From Devosia sp. FJ2-5-3 (GTDB taxonomy: Bacteria; Pseudomonadota; Alphaproteobacteria; Rhizobiales; Devosiaceae), in assembly GCF_029201545.1 (NCBI RefSeq), contig NZ_CP104007.1, forward strand, positions 186,001 to 250,000: DNA of 64,000 bases, read 5' to 3'. Numbering within the stretch: the stretch's first letter is position 1; each line of letters opens with the position of its first letter. The notes beneath the pieces were generated by a model. That model saw nothing but the letters and a program-made list of their open reading frames with translations. It ran no database searches and had not been told where the DNA came from. Positions 44,240 to 51,856 of the stretch are shown one piece after another. Made by a program: the position numbers and the translations under genes.

Positions 44240-44766
44240 TCGCTGGCGCAGTCGAAATCGCCGGCCGCGTCTGCGGCTTGCCGCGCCAGTTCATTGGCAT
44301 TCTCATTGGCCAGCGCATCCACATAGGCGATGTGGCAGGAATTGCCGTCGGCGATCTGGGTCACCACCAAAACCTGCCCGTCATCGCTGTTTTCTTCGGC
44401 CCCGTCGGTGAAATAGCGCATGATGGTGGCGATGGGCATCCAGCGGCCCGCGGCATTGGAGAGGCGCCACTCGACCTTGCCGCGAATATAATTGAACGGC
44501 GGCAGGGTCTGGAAACCAACGACATTGGCGTCGGGGTTAAACCCGAAGGCAACGGAAAAGCGCAGATCGCCTTCGCGCACCAGCATGGGAAATCCCTTAT
44601 AGCCGGGGCAGGCCCATTGGGCGCCGAAATCGTCCGCCTCCAGCACGAGGCAGGCATCAAGGTCGAAATCGGTATAGGCGCTGGTAAAGCCCGATTGCGC
44701 GAGCGCCGGCGCAATCATCATCGACAGGCCCGCCAGCCCTCCTGCCATCCAAACCGCCATCCGCAT
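44203..44766 (-). CDS. Secreted protein of unknown function with repeated C-terminal coding
   Basis: A 187-residue protein with a Sec signal peptide (MRMAVWMAGGLAGLSMMIAPALA, cleavage near 23-25), probably periplasmic. I do not recognise the family. The mature part has four cysteines (near 38, 53, 145 and 173), suggesting two disulfides, and beta-rich segments such as DLRFSVAFGF. The ATG at 44766 has AGGAGG 6 nt upstream. Its last 12 codons with the stop are repeated in tandem beyond the gene, so readthrough would add 14-residue units. Divergent from the universal stress gene across an FNR-type box. Confidence 0.75.
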   Translation of the reverse strand: MRMAVWMAGGLAGLSMMIAPALAQSGFTSAYTDFDLDACLVLEADDFGAQWACPGYKGFPMLVREGDLRFSVAFGFNPDANVVGFQTLPPFNYIRGKVEWRLSNAAGRWMPIATIMRYFTDGAEENSDDGQVLVVTQIADGNSCHIAYVDALANENANELARQAADAAGDFDCASDEVEIIGAFAAY

Positions 44767-44790
44767 TGCCGTCCTCCTGCAGCCAAACCC

Positions 44791-44804
44791 GTGATCCAGA
44801 TCAA
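44791..44804 (+). promoter_or_regulatory. FNR/FixK-type box upstream of the universal stress gene
   Basis: GTGAT-CCAG-ATCAA, one mismatch to TTGAT-N4-ATCAA. Its centre is about 58 nt before the start codon, so a transcription start near 44839 would put it at the activator position -41.5. It lies between two divergent genes and is closer (25 nt) to the secreted-protein start. Confidence 0.6.
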
Positions 44805-44855
44805 TTGCCCCGGATCCTGAACGCGCTATGGTGTCCATAACAAGGAGGCTTCACC

Positions 44856-45305
44856 ATGTTCAAATCTCTGCTCATTGCCACTGATGGTTCCGAACTGGGC
44901 AACAAGGCGGTCGCGGCCGGCATCGACATTGCCAAGACCTATGGCGCGCGCGTCACCATCATCACCGCCACCGACCCTGTGGCGACGGGCATTGGCAGCG
45001 GCGGATTTGGCACTATCGACGCCGGCCCGGTCATTGCACGGCTGGAGGAGGCCTATACCGAGGAGGCTGCCAAAACCCTTGCGGCCGCAAAGGCCGTGGC
45101 CGATGGCGCCGGCATCGCGGCAAAGACGATCCATGTGGCGCGCACCCGCCCGGCCGATGCCATTCTCGAAGCGGCAAAAGGGGAAAACGCCGACACCATC
45201 ATCATGGGCTCGCATGGCCGCCGCGGCTTCAAGCGCCTGCTGCTGGGCAGCCAGGCGTCGGAGGTCCTGTCGCATGCCGACATACCGGTTCTGATCGTCA
45301 AGTAG
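44856..45305 (+). CDS. Universal stress protein (UspA family)
   Basis: Single-domain cytosolic Usp of 149 residues. N-terminal KSLLIATDGSELGNKAV and the ATP-binding motif MGSHGRRGFKRLLLGSQAS near 122-140 (G-x2-G-x9-G-S) place it in the ATP-binding class. Such proteins accumulate during starvation and low oxygen. AGGAGG lies just upstream of the ATG. The FNR/FixK-type box in front suggests induction when oxygen falls. Confidence 0.95.
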   Translation: MFKSLLIATDGSELGNKAVAAGIDIAKTYGARVTIITATDPVATGIGSGGFGTIDAGPVIARLEEAYTEEAAKTLAAAKAVADGAGIAAKTIHVARTRPADAILEAAKGENADTIIMGSHGRRGFKRLLLGSQASEVLSHADIPVLIVK

Positions 45306-45399
45306 GGGCTGCGGCGGTTTTCCGGCTTGCCTTCGGGGCGGGATGGCGGCAGAACGCCCCCGTTCCGCTCCCCCTTGATGAACCCGGACCCGAAAACCC

Positions 45400-45933
45400 A
45401 TGAACATCGACGCGATCCCCACCGGCAAAAACCCGCCCGACGAGCTCAATGTCATCATTGAAGTCCCCCTGGGCGGCGAGCCGATCAAATATGAGATCGA
45501 CAAGGACAGCGGCGCCCTGTTCGTCGATCGCTTCCTCTATACGCCCATGCGCTACCCCGGCAATTACGGCTTCGTGCCCCATACGCTGTGCGGCGATGGC
45601 GATCCGCTCGACGTCATCGTCATGAACTCCCGTCCGCTCGTGCCCGGCGCCGTTGTGCGTTCGCGCCCGGTCGGCGTGCTGTTCATGGAAGATGATGGCG
45701 GCCAGGATGAAAAGATCATCGCCGTGCCCGTCTCCAAGCTGACCCGCATGTACGATCATATCCTCGATATCGCCGACATGCCGGAAATCCAGGTGGAGCG
45801 CGTCAAGCACTTCTTCACCCACTACAAGGATCTCGAGCCCGGCAAGTGGGCCAAGATCGACCGCGTCGGTGGCCTCGAAGATGCGCGCCGCGTCATTCTC
45901 CAGTCCATCGAGATGGCCAACAACGCCAAGTAG
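45400..45933 (+). CDS. ppa: Inorganic pyrophosphatase (soluble, family I)
   Basis: Hydrolyses pyrophosphate to drive biosynthesis. The 177-residue protein has the catalytic block [10 protein letters not shown] with Asp66, Asp68 and Asp71, [13 protein letters not shown] near 51-63 and the DKIIAVP-like [12 protein letters not shown] near 103-114. Full length. The same window also encodes the membrane pyrophosphatase HppA, so the cell has both types. A terminator-like hairpin follows the stop. Confidence 0.97.
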   Translation: MNIDAIPTGKNPPDELNVIIEVPLGGEPIKYEIDKDSGALFVDRFLYTPMRYPGNYGFVPHTLCGDGDPLDVIVMNSRPLVPGAVVRSRPVGVLFMEDDGGQDEKIIAVPVSKLTRMYDHILDIADMPEIQVERVKHFFTHYKDLEPGKWAKIDRVGGLEDARRVILQSIEMANNAK

Positions 45934-45941
45934 TTTCTTGA

Positions 45942-45970
45942 GAAAGGCGGGGATCTTCTCCGCCTTTCCC
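45942..45970 (+). terminator. Terminator-like hairpin behind ppa
   Basis: A 9-bp stem GAAAGGCGG / CCGCCTTTC around a 9-nt loop, starting 9 nt after the ppa stop. Only a short T-run follows (CCCTTTGG), so strength is doubtful. Confidence 0.5.
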
Positions 45971-46002
45971 TTTGGCGCGGGACCGTTTGGGAAATCGGAA
46001 AC

Positions 46003-46896
46003 ATGTCCAGACCCTTCCCCGACGATGGCACGGCCAGGCTTTTCCAGATCGGCACCCGCCCGCTTGATCCGAATGACTGGCTGGCTCCCGATGGCGCGCT
46101 CGTCTCCCAGCTGGCCGAAAAGGCGCGGCTGCGCGTCTCCCATCCGGCCGAGATTTTTGCCCAGATTGCCGGCAGCCGTCCTGCCCAGGCCGAGCTTCTG
46201 GCGACGCTCGCCGATTATCTGCCGCAGCGCTTTCCCGCACTCTGGCGGCGGGATGCCGAGGCGATCTCCATTGTTCCCAGCGGTCAAACCATCGGTCTTG
46301 CAGACCCAGAGGCTCCGCTCGCCATTGCCGCAAGACTGGTGCAGGACGATCTCCTGCTCCTCGAGCGCGGCGCCGAAACCTTCTGGCGACTGACTGCGGC
46401 CAGCCTCAGCTTTCCCTCCTCCTGGACGCTGTCGGAGAAAATCGGGCAGGGGCTCGATGCCATCCACGATCCCGTGCCCGGCTTTGGTCCCGGCACGCGG
46501 CCGGCCCAGATCATGGCGCGCATGTTCGACGCCATGCGCCCCGAAACCCCGATGATCCGCTGGAACTGGTCGCTCTATGGCGATGACACTCTCTTCCACC
46601 CGGACGTGTCTGGCGCCGACCAGCCCCGTTTCGGCGCCGGCCCGCGTGCGGAAAATGTCTATCTGCGGGTCGAGCGTCAGGTGTTGCGAAAACTGCCGGA
46701 AACCGGCGCCATCGTCTTTGCCATCCGCATTTCGCTGCAAAAGCTCGACGATCTCGCCGCCCATCCTGAAGCCGCCGCCATCGCCGCTCACCTCCACACC
46801 GAAGTGTCGGCCCTGACGCCGGAACAGCTCGCCTATAAGGGTCTTGCCCGCGAGCGCGACCAGATCCTTGCCCGTCTGGATGAAATGAGGGCCTGA
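46003..46896 (+). CDS. DUF3445 protein (haem-dependent oxidative N-demethylase family)
   Basis: A 297-residue soluble protein of the DUF3445/HDOD family, members of which are haem-dependent enzymes that oxidatively demethylate dimethylamine-type substrates. Matching features: LFQIGTRPLDPNDWLAPD near 13-30, LLVLERG-like LLLLERGAETFWRLTAASLSFPSSW near 117-141, RWNWSLYGDDTLFHP near 186-200, ENVYLRVERQVLRKLPETGAIVFAIRIS near 216-243. No partner subunits are adjacent, so the substrate here is open. It converges with the cytochrome b561 gene. Confidence 0.88.
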   Translation: MSRPFPDDGTARLFQIGTRPLDPNDWLAPDGALVSQLAEKARLRVSHPAEIFAQIAGSRPAQAELLATLADYLPQRFPALWRRDAEAISIVPSGQTIGLADPEAPLAIAARLVQDDLLLLERGAETFWRLTAASLSFPSSWTLSEKIGQGLDAIHDPVPGFGPGTRPAQIMARMFDAMRPETPMIRWNWSLYGDDTLFHPDVSGADQPRFGAGPRAENVYLRVERQVLRKLPETGAIVFAIRISLQKLDDLAAHPEAAAIAAHLHTEVSALTPEQLAYKGLARERDQILARLDEMRA

Positions 46897-46954
46897 GGGC
46901 CAAACCTAGCTTGCGCAAGGCCCGGCAGCGCGAGGCGGGTGAGGAATTTGTGGC

Positions 46955-47482
46955 CTAGCCGCCAACCCGCATGCGGCCGATCAGATTGTCCCGCCGCACC
47001 AGCTGGTGATAGAGCGCCGCCAGAATATGGCCGGCCGCCAGCACCAGCAGCAGGCGTCCCATCAGGCCGTGGACGAAAGAGGGTGGGGCTTCGGAAAACT
47101 CCGGCAAGGCGCCGCCCGAAAAGATCTGCGGCATGGCTCCGGTCAGCACCACCATGGCAATTCCCGAGGCAACCATGATTATTATGGCGCCATAGAGCCC
47201 CAGATGCACAAGGCGGGCCGCCCATTGCTGGGTCGTGCTGAGATCGCGTGGCGCGTCGGGGTGCTTGTCGAAGGCAAGCCACCACACGATCCGCAGCAGG
47301 GTCAGCAGGCCCACGCAAATCCCCAGCGGGACATGGACGCGCAGCAGCGTTCGCACCTGTTCGGGATCCTCGGCGCCGTCCAGGATCAGGCCGCTTGTCA
47401 GCATGAGGATGATGGCGATGGCGGAAATCCAGTGAATGCTTGCCGCCATGGTGCCATAGCGGTCCGGCCTACTCTTGAGCAT
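46955..47482 (-). CDS. Cytochrome b561 family protein
   Basis: Di-haem membrane cytochrome of 175 residues with four helices (about 14-33, 48-69, 88-110, 142-160). Candidate haem-ligand histidines are His17 (ASIHWISAIA), His49 (RVHVPLGI), and His in FVHGLMGRL and AAGHILAALYH. Bacterial members pass electrons from ubiquinol, for example to superoxide (CybB). Divergent from a MarR gene across an 79-bp AT-rich gap, which suggests regulation by that MarR protein. Confidence 0.9.
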   Translation of the reverse strand: MLKSRPDRYGTMAASIHWISAIAIILMLTSGLILDGAEDPEQVRTLLRVHVPLGICVGLLTLLRIVWWLAFDKHPDAPRDLSTTQQWAARLVHLGLYGAIIIMVASGIAMVVLTGAMPQIFSGGALPEFSEAPPSFVHGLMGRLLLVLAAGHILAALYHQLVRRDNLIGRMRVGG

Positions 47483-47534
47483 GATGAAAAATCCCCCTTG
47501 GTTCCATGCGCTGCACCCGATATCCTTAGCCTAC

Positions 47535-47557
47535 TATATAACTAATGAGCATACTAA
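47535..47557. promoter_or_regulatory. AT-rich divergent promoter/operator candidate
   Basis: In the cytochrome b561/MarR gap, TATATA (47535-47540) is followed by two direct ACTAA repeats (47541-47545, 47553-47557) 12 bp apart, flanking TGAGCAT. It is a reasonable place for the divergent promoters and a MarR operator, but no clear palindrome is present. Confidence 0.3.
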
Positions 47558-47561
47558 GTAA

Positions 47562-48002
47562 ATGACCCTTATTCGGGAAGAATCGGCCGGCTACATGACC
47601 AATTGGGCCGCGCGGCTGTTTTTTCGAGAACTCGAAAAGCAATTGGCCCCGCTCGGCATCAATCCCGCCTATATGCCGGTCCTGTTCGCCCTGAGCGATG
47701 GCTCGGCCCTGACCCAGAAAGAGCTGGCCGATCGGGCGACGGTCGAGCAGCCGACCATGACGGCCACGCTGGGCCGCATGGAGCGCGACGGTTTCATTAG
47801 GCGCGAACCCAATCCCGAAGATGGTCGCAGCGTCCTCGTCCGCCTCTCGGAGACCGGCTTTGAGGGGGTTCCGCAGGTGCAGCGCGTCGTCTCCACCATC
47901 AACCAAATGGCCCTTCAAACCCTCAGCGAGGCGGAACGGCGCAGCTTTTTTAGCGTCATGGGTAAGATTATCGCGAGCCTGGAAATGCAGGCTTCCTCCT
48001 AG
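47562..48002 (+). CDS. MarR-family transcriptional regulator
   Basis: A 146-residue winged-helix regulator. The DNA-binding region shows [42 protein letters not shown] near 49-89, the classic MarR HTH and wing. MarR proteins usually repress a neighbouring gene and release DNA when they bind a small aromatic ligand or are oxidised. The divergent cytochrome b561 gene is the obvious target. The start at 47562 could be replaced by the ATG at 47595 (MTNWAA). Confidence 0.92.
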   Translation: MTLIREESAGYMTNWAARLFFRELEKQLAPLGINPAYMPVLFALSDGSALTQKELADRATVEQPTMTATLGRMERDGFIRREPNPEDGRSVLVRLSETGFEGVPQVQRVVSTINQMALQTLSEAERRSFFSVMGKIIASLEMQASS

Positions 48003-48217
48003 CTTTCCAGCATTTTTTGCTTTTTCGCTTCCGTGATCCGCCCGTCGCGCAGGCCCCCCTTGCGTGAGGGGCGCTTGTGAAACCCGCGTTTTTTCTGTAA
48101 GAGCCAGCCCGAAAAGCGCCAGTCTGCCGGATGCAGCTGGCGTTTCCCGTTTCTTTGCATGTCTTGGCTGTTTGCCCTCCTGCTGCCGCTGGACCATGCC
48201 CCAACGCCCCGGTGCCC

Positions 48218-50032
48218 ATGTCCCTGCGCAATATTGCCATCATCGCCCACGTCGACCACGGCAAAACGACCCTCATCGACGTCCTGCTCAAGCAGTCCGG
48301 CTCCTTCCGCGAGAACGAACGCGTTGAAGAGCGCGCGATGGACTCCAACGACATCGAACGCGAGCGCGGTATCACCATTCTGGCCAAGGTGACCTCGTTG
48401 ATGTGGAATGATACCCGCATCAACATCGTCGACACGCCCGGCCACGCCGATTTCGGCGGCGAAGTCGAGCGCATCCTGTCCATGGTCGACGGCGTGGTTC
48501 TCCTCGTCGACGCGGCCGAAGGCCCGATGCCCCAGACCAAGTTCGTGCTTGGCAAGGCCCTCGCCCAGGGCCTCAAGCCGATCGTTGCCATCAACAAGAT
48601 CGACAAGTCCGACGAGCGTCATCTCGAAGTGCTCGAAGAGGTGTTCGACCTCTTCATCGCGCTCGATGCCACGCCCGAACAGCTCGATTTTCCGGTTCTC
48701 TACGGCGCTGCCAAGCAGGGCTGGATGATGAACGAGCCCGATGGCCCGCGCGTCAGCCTCGCCCCGCTTCTCGACAAGGTCATCGAGCACGTTCCCGAGC
48801 CAAAGGTCGAAGAAGGCCCGTTCCGCATGCTGGTCACCACCATCGAGCGCAACCCCTTCCTCGGACGCATCCTGACCGGCCGCATCTTTTCGGGTTCGGT
48901 CAAGGCCGGCGAGAGTATTCATACGCTCAACCGTGAAGGCAAGATCGTCGAAAAGGGCCGCGTCTCCAAGGTGCTCGCGTTCCGCGGCCTTGAGCGCAAC
49001 CCGATCGATGTGGGCATGGCGGGCGATATCGTGGCCATTGCCGGCCTCGAGACCACCACTGTGGCCGACACCATCTCGGTGCCGCAGAACCTGACCCCGA
49101 TCCCCTCCAAGCCGATCGATCCGCCGACCCTGTCGGTGACCTTCCGCATCAATGACGGCCCGCTGGCCGGCCGTGAAGGCGACAAGGTTCAGTCCCGCGT
49201 CATCCGCGAGCGCCTGATGCGCGAAGCCGAAGGCAACGTCGCCATCCGCGTGACCCCGGGCGAAGACAATGACAGCTTTGACGTCGCCGGTCGTGGCGAA
49301 TTGCAGCTGGCGGTGCTAATCGAAAACATGCGCCGCGAAGGCTTCGAGCTGACCATCGGTCGCCCGAAGGTGCTGTACAAGGAAGAAAACGGCGTCAAGC
49401 TCGAGCCGATCGAAGAAGTCATCATCGACGTCGATGACGAGCACACCGGCGCCGTCGTGCAGAAGCTGACCGAGCGCAAGGGTGAACTCACCGACATGCG
49501 TCCGTCCGGCGTTGGCCGTACCCGCATCAAGCTGCTGGTCCCCACCCGTTCGCTGATCGGCTACCAGGCCGAACTGCTCTCGGACACCCGCGGCACGGCC
49601 ATCTTCAACCGCCTGTTCCACTCCTTCGTGCCGTTCAAGGGCGAGCTTCCGGGCCGTCGCACGGGCGTGCTGATCTCCAACGGCACCGGCCAGTCCGTGG
49701 CCTTCGCGCTGTGGAACCTCGAAGACCGTGGCCCGATCATGATCGATGCCGGCGTCGACATCTATGAAGGCATGATCGTGGGCGAGCATTCCCGCGAGAA
49801 CGACCTCGAGGTCAACGCGCTCAAGGGCAAGCAGCTGACCAATATCCGCACCACGTCCAAGGACGAAGCGGTCCGCCTGACGACGCCCAAGAAGCTGACG
49901 CTCGAACAGAGCCTCGGCTACATCGCCGACGACGAATATGTCGAGGTGACGCCCAAGTCGATCCGCCTGCGCAAGATGTGGCTCGATCCCAATGATCGCA
50001 AGCGCATGAGCCGGGCTTCGAAGGCCTCCTGA
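48218..50032 (+). CDS. typA: Ribosome-associated GTPase TypA/BipA
   Basis: Translational GTPase involved in ribosome assembly and stress growth. The 604-residue protein starts [19 protein letters not shown] (G1 at 10-17), has the effector/G2 part [11 protein letters not shown]3 [11 protein letters not shown]4 NKIDKSD, then EF-G-like domains II, III and V and the BipA-specific C-terminal domain. The ATG at 48218 gives the normal length; the frame runs open to 48131 without homology. A 113-bp palindromic repeat element lies right behind the stop. Confidence 0.96.
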   Translation: MSLRNIAIIAHVDHGKTTLIDVLLKQSGSFRENERVEERAMDSNDIERERGITILAKVTSLMWNDTRINIVDTPGHADFGGEVERILSMVDGVVLLVDAAEGPMPQTKFVLGKALAQGLKPIVAINKIDKSDERHLEVLEEVFDLFIALDATPEQLDFPVLYGAAKQGWMMNEPDGPRVSLAPLLDKVIEHVPEPKVEEGPFRMLVTTIERNPFLGRILTGRIFSGSVKAGESIHTLNREGKIVEKGRVSKVLAFRGLERNPIDVGMAGDIVAIAGLETTTVADTISVPQNLTPIPSKPIDPPTLSVTFRINDGPLAGREGDKVQSRVIRERLMREAEGNVAIRVTPGEDNDSFDVAGRGELQLAVLIENMRREGFELTIGRPKVLYKEENGVKLEPIEEVIIDVDDEHTGAVVQKLTERKGELTDMRPSGVGRTRIKLLVPTRSLIGYQAELLSDTRGTAIFNRLFHSFVPFKGELPGRRTGVLISNGTGQSVAFALWNLEDRGPIMIDAGVDIYEGMIVGEHSRENDLEVNALKGKQLTNIRTTSKDEAVRLTTPKKLTLEQSLGYIADDEYVEVTPKSIRLRKMWLDPNDRKRMSRASKAS

Positions 50033-50034
50033 TA

Positions 50035-50147
50035 GACCCCCTCCTAACCTCCCCCTGCTAGGGGGAGGGACCACATCAGCGGCGTGGTTCGATTGGGCAA
50101 ATCCTCCACTTTCTTCCTCCCCCTCAGGGGGAGGCCAGGTGGGGGTC
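50035..50147. repeat. Bilateral palindromic repeat element, copy 1
   Basis: A 113-bp element whose ends are inverted repeats (GACCCCC... and ...GGGGGTC). Each end holds its own hairpin: CCTCCCCCTG-CTAGGGGGAGG at 50048-50068 and CCTCCCCCTCAGGGGGAGG at 50117-50134. It fills the gap between typA and dedA. A second copy with the same plan is at 54620-54733. Confidence 0.85.
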
Positions 50148-50163
50148 AGCGAGGAGAAATCCC

Positions 50164-50772
50164 ATGAGCGAGTTCATCATCGGTTTCATCACCGAATGGG
50201 GCTATCTCGGCATCTTCCTGCTCATGGTGGCGGAAAATCTGTTTCCCCCCATTCCCTCCGAACTGATCATGCCCTTTGCCGGCTATGTGGCAGCCAATGG
50301 GCAGTTGAACACGTTCGGCGTGCTTCTGGCCGGTGCCGCCGGCTCGCTCATCGGCACCTCCGCCTGGTATGTCGCCGCGCGCCTTCTCGGGCTCGCCCGG
50401 TTCACCTGGCTCTGCAACAAGCTTGGGCGCATCGCTACGCTCAGCGAAGCCGATATCGACCTCGCCGTGCGCTGGTTCGAGCGCTATGGCCCCCTGGCGG
50501 TGCTGGTCGGCCGCCTCATTCCGGCCATCCGCACGCTGATCTCAGTCCCGGCGGGTCTTGCCGCCATGCCCGTGTGGAATTTCCTGGCCATCTCCGCAAT
50601 CGGCACGATCGCCTGGACCGGCATCCTGACGGCCGCCGGCTTTTTGCTGCATGAGAGCTATTCGGTCGTCGAAGCCTGGGTCGATCCGGTGTCCACCGGC
50701 GTCGTCATCCTGGCCGTAGTCATCTATCTCTGGCGCTTCGTCACCTGGAAGCCGATCAAGACCATCGGCTGA
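50164..50772 (+). CDS. DedA-family membrane protein
   Basis: Inner-membrane protein of 202 residues of the DedA/VTT superfamily, proposed proton-dependent lipid (undecaprenyl phosphate or phospholipid) flippases. Landmarks: NLFPPIPSELIMPFAGY near 25-41 with the conserved glutamate, GSLIGTSAWYVAARLLG near 60-76, and the arginine motif RWFERYGPLAVLVGRLIPAIRTLISVPAG near 101-129. About five hydrophobic segments. The start lies 16 nt after the repeat element. The 290-bp gap behind it holds nothing I can name. Confidence 0.93.
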   Translation: MSEFIIGFITEWGYLGIFLLMVAENLFPPIPSELIMPFAGYVAANGQLNTFGVLLAGAAGSLIGTSAWYVAARLLGLARFTWLCNKLGRIATLSEADIDLAVRWFERYGPLAVLVGRLIPAIRTLISVPAGLAAMPVWNFLAISAIGTIAWTGILTAAGFLLHESYSVVEAWVDPVSTGVVILAVVIYLWRFVTWKPIKTIG

Positions 50773-51062
50773 TCCTGCCTCGCAATTTGCAACGCGCCTT
50801 GCAATCTGCAAGGCAGGTCGCGCGTCAAAAGCGAATAATTTACAATAGTTTAACTTCCGAGGCCCGCTTTCCGGGCGGCCGCGAACTGGCACGCTTCGTG
50901 CAATGCTTGGATTATCCGGACCCTTGTTCTGCTTACCGGATGTCAGTCATTTGGACCTCGCATCGCTTGCCCGGTGCGGGGTCCCGGTGTTTTTGGCCCC
51001 CGGGCTTGCCCTATCTCCGTCCTGCCCTTAGATAAACGGGACTTTTTCCCGCGGAGACGCCG

Positions 51063-51365
51063 ATGCGCGCCGTTCTCGACATCATCCTCATCCTGCTCCA
51101 GCTCTATTGGTGGGTCCTGCTCATCATGATCATCATGAGCTGGCTGATTTCGTTCAACGTCATCAATACCCGCAATCAGTTCGTCGCCACGGTCTGGCAG
51201 GTGATCAACCAGCTCACCGAGCCGGTCCTGCGGCCCATTCGCCGCTTCATGCCCAATTTCTCCGGGCTCGACCTCTCCCCGCTGATCGCCTTCCTCCTGA
51301 TCTTCTTCATCCAGTCGATCATCGGCTATTACATCTATCCCGCCGTTGCCCGAGCCGGCATCTAG
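51063..51365 (+). CDS. YggT-family membrane protein
   Basis: Inner-membrane protein of 100 residues with two hydrophobic segments (about 3-27 and 75-96) and the family block LTEPVLRPIRRFMPNFSGLDLSPL near 51-74. YggT proteins help osmotic tolerance or cell division and plastid nucleoid partitioning in relatives, but the mechanism is unknown. The end of the gene overlaps the DUF167 gene by 20 nt. Confidence 0.93.
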   Translation: MRAVLDIILILLQLYWWVLLIMIIMSWLISFNVINTRNQFVATVWQVINQLTEPVLRPIRRFMPNFSGLDLSPLIAFLLIFFIQSIIGYYIYPAVARAGI

Positions 51366-51681
51366 CCCGGCAAAGCCCTGGCGCGTGACGCCGGAAGGGG
51401 TTCTGCTCTTCCTGCGCGTCACGCCCAATGCCGGCCGGGACAGTCTTGACGGCATCGAGACCCGCGACGACGCCTCGATCGTCCTGCGCATCCGCGTCTC
51501 TGCCGTGCCCGACAAGGGCAAGGCCAATGCGGCCGTCATCGCGCTTCTCGCCAAGGCGATGCGCCTCTCCAAATCCTCGATCAGCCTCGTTTCCGGCGAG
51601 ACCTCCCGCCACAAGACGCTTCGCCTTGCCGGCGAGAGCGGCGAGATTGCCTCGCGCCTCGATGCGCTGATCCCCGCCTGA
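51346..51681 (+). CDS. DUF167/YggU-family protein
   Basis: Small soluble alpha/beta protein of 111 residues, function unknown. Family motifs: [26 protein letters not shown] near 11-36 and [41 protein letters not shown] near 54-94. It starts with a TTG inside the 3' end of yggT (20-nt overlap, different frame), a pairing seen across proteobacteria (yggT-yggU). The next gene, hppA, lies 175 nt on. Confidence 0.9.
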   Translation: MPEPASSPAKPWRVTPEGVLLFLRVTPNAGRDSLDGIETRDDASIVLRIRVSAVPDKGKANAAVIALLAKAMRLSKSSISLVSGETSRHKTLRLAGESGEIASRLDALIPA

Positions 51682-51730
51682 GCGGCCATCGCCGCATTCC
51701 GCGACAAAGCGCCACACTTTCCAATTGCTT

Positions 51731-51856
51731 AACGAGATAATCCCGCTAATCTCGTTGGCGGGAGGAGGTCCGCCGGAGGGCGGTTGCGGACCGGACATCA
51801 AGAGCTGGCCTAGACCGGGGCGGACCTCGAATCTTGACATTCGAGGAACTGGTTTC
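51731..51856 (+). promoter_or_regulatory. Structured leader of hppA, candidate RNA switch
   Basis: Pairings seen: (1) AACGAGAT (51731-51738) with ATCTCGTT (51749-51756), loop 10 nt; (2) that loop's TCCCGC (51741-51746) with GCGGGA (51758-51763), making an H-type pseudoknot; (3) GGTCCGC (51767-51773) with GCGGACC (51786-51792); (4) alternatively GAGGTCCGCC (51765-51774) with GGCGGACCTC (51819-51828), 10 bp; (5) CCTCGAAT (51825-51832) with ATTCGAGG (51839-51846), which buries the GAGGAA ribosome site of hppA. Pairings 3 and 4 exclude each other, and 4 takes four bases of arm 5. GATAAT at 51736-51741 could instead be a -10 box, in which case hairpin 1 would be operator DNA. Confidence 0.5.

Noticed and set aside
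48003..48217. Terminator or leader structure between the MarR gene and typA
   Set aside because: Only a weak CCCC/GGGG pairing and scattered T-runs were seen, not enough to call a structure.
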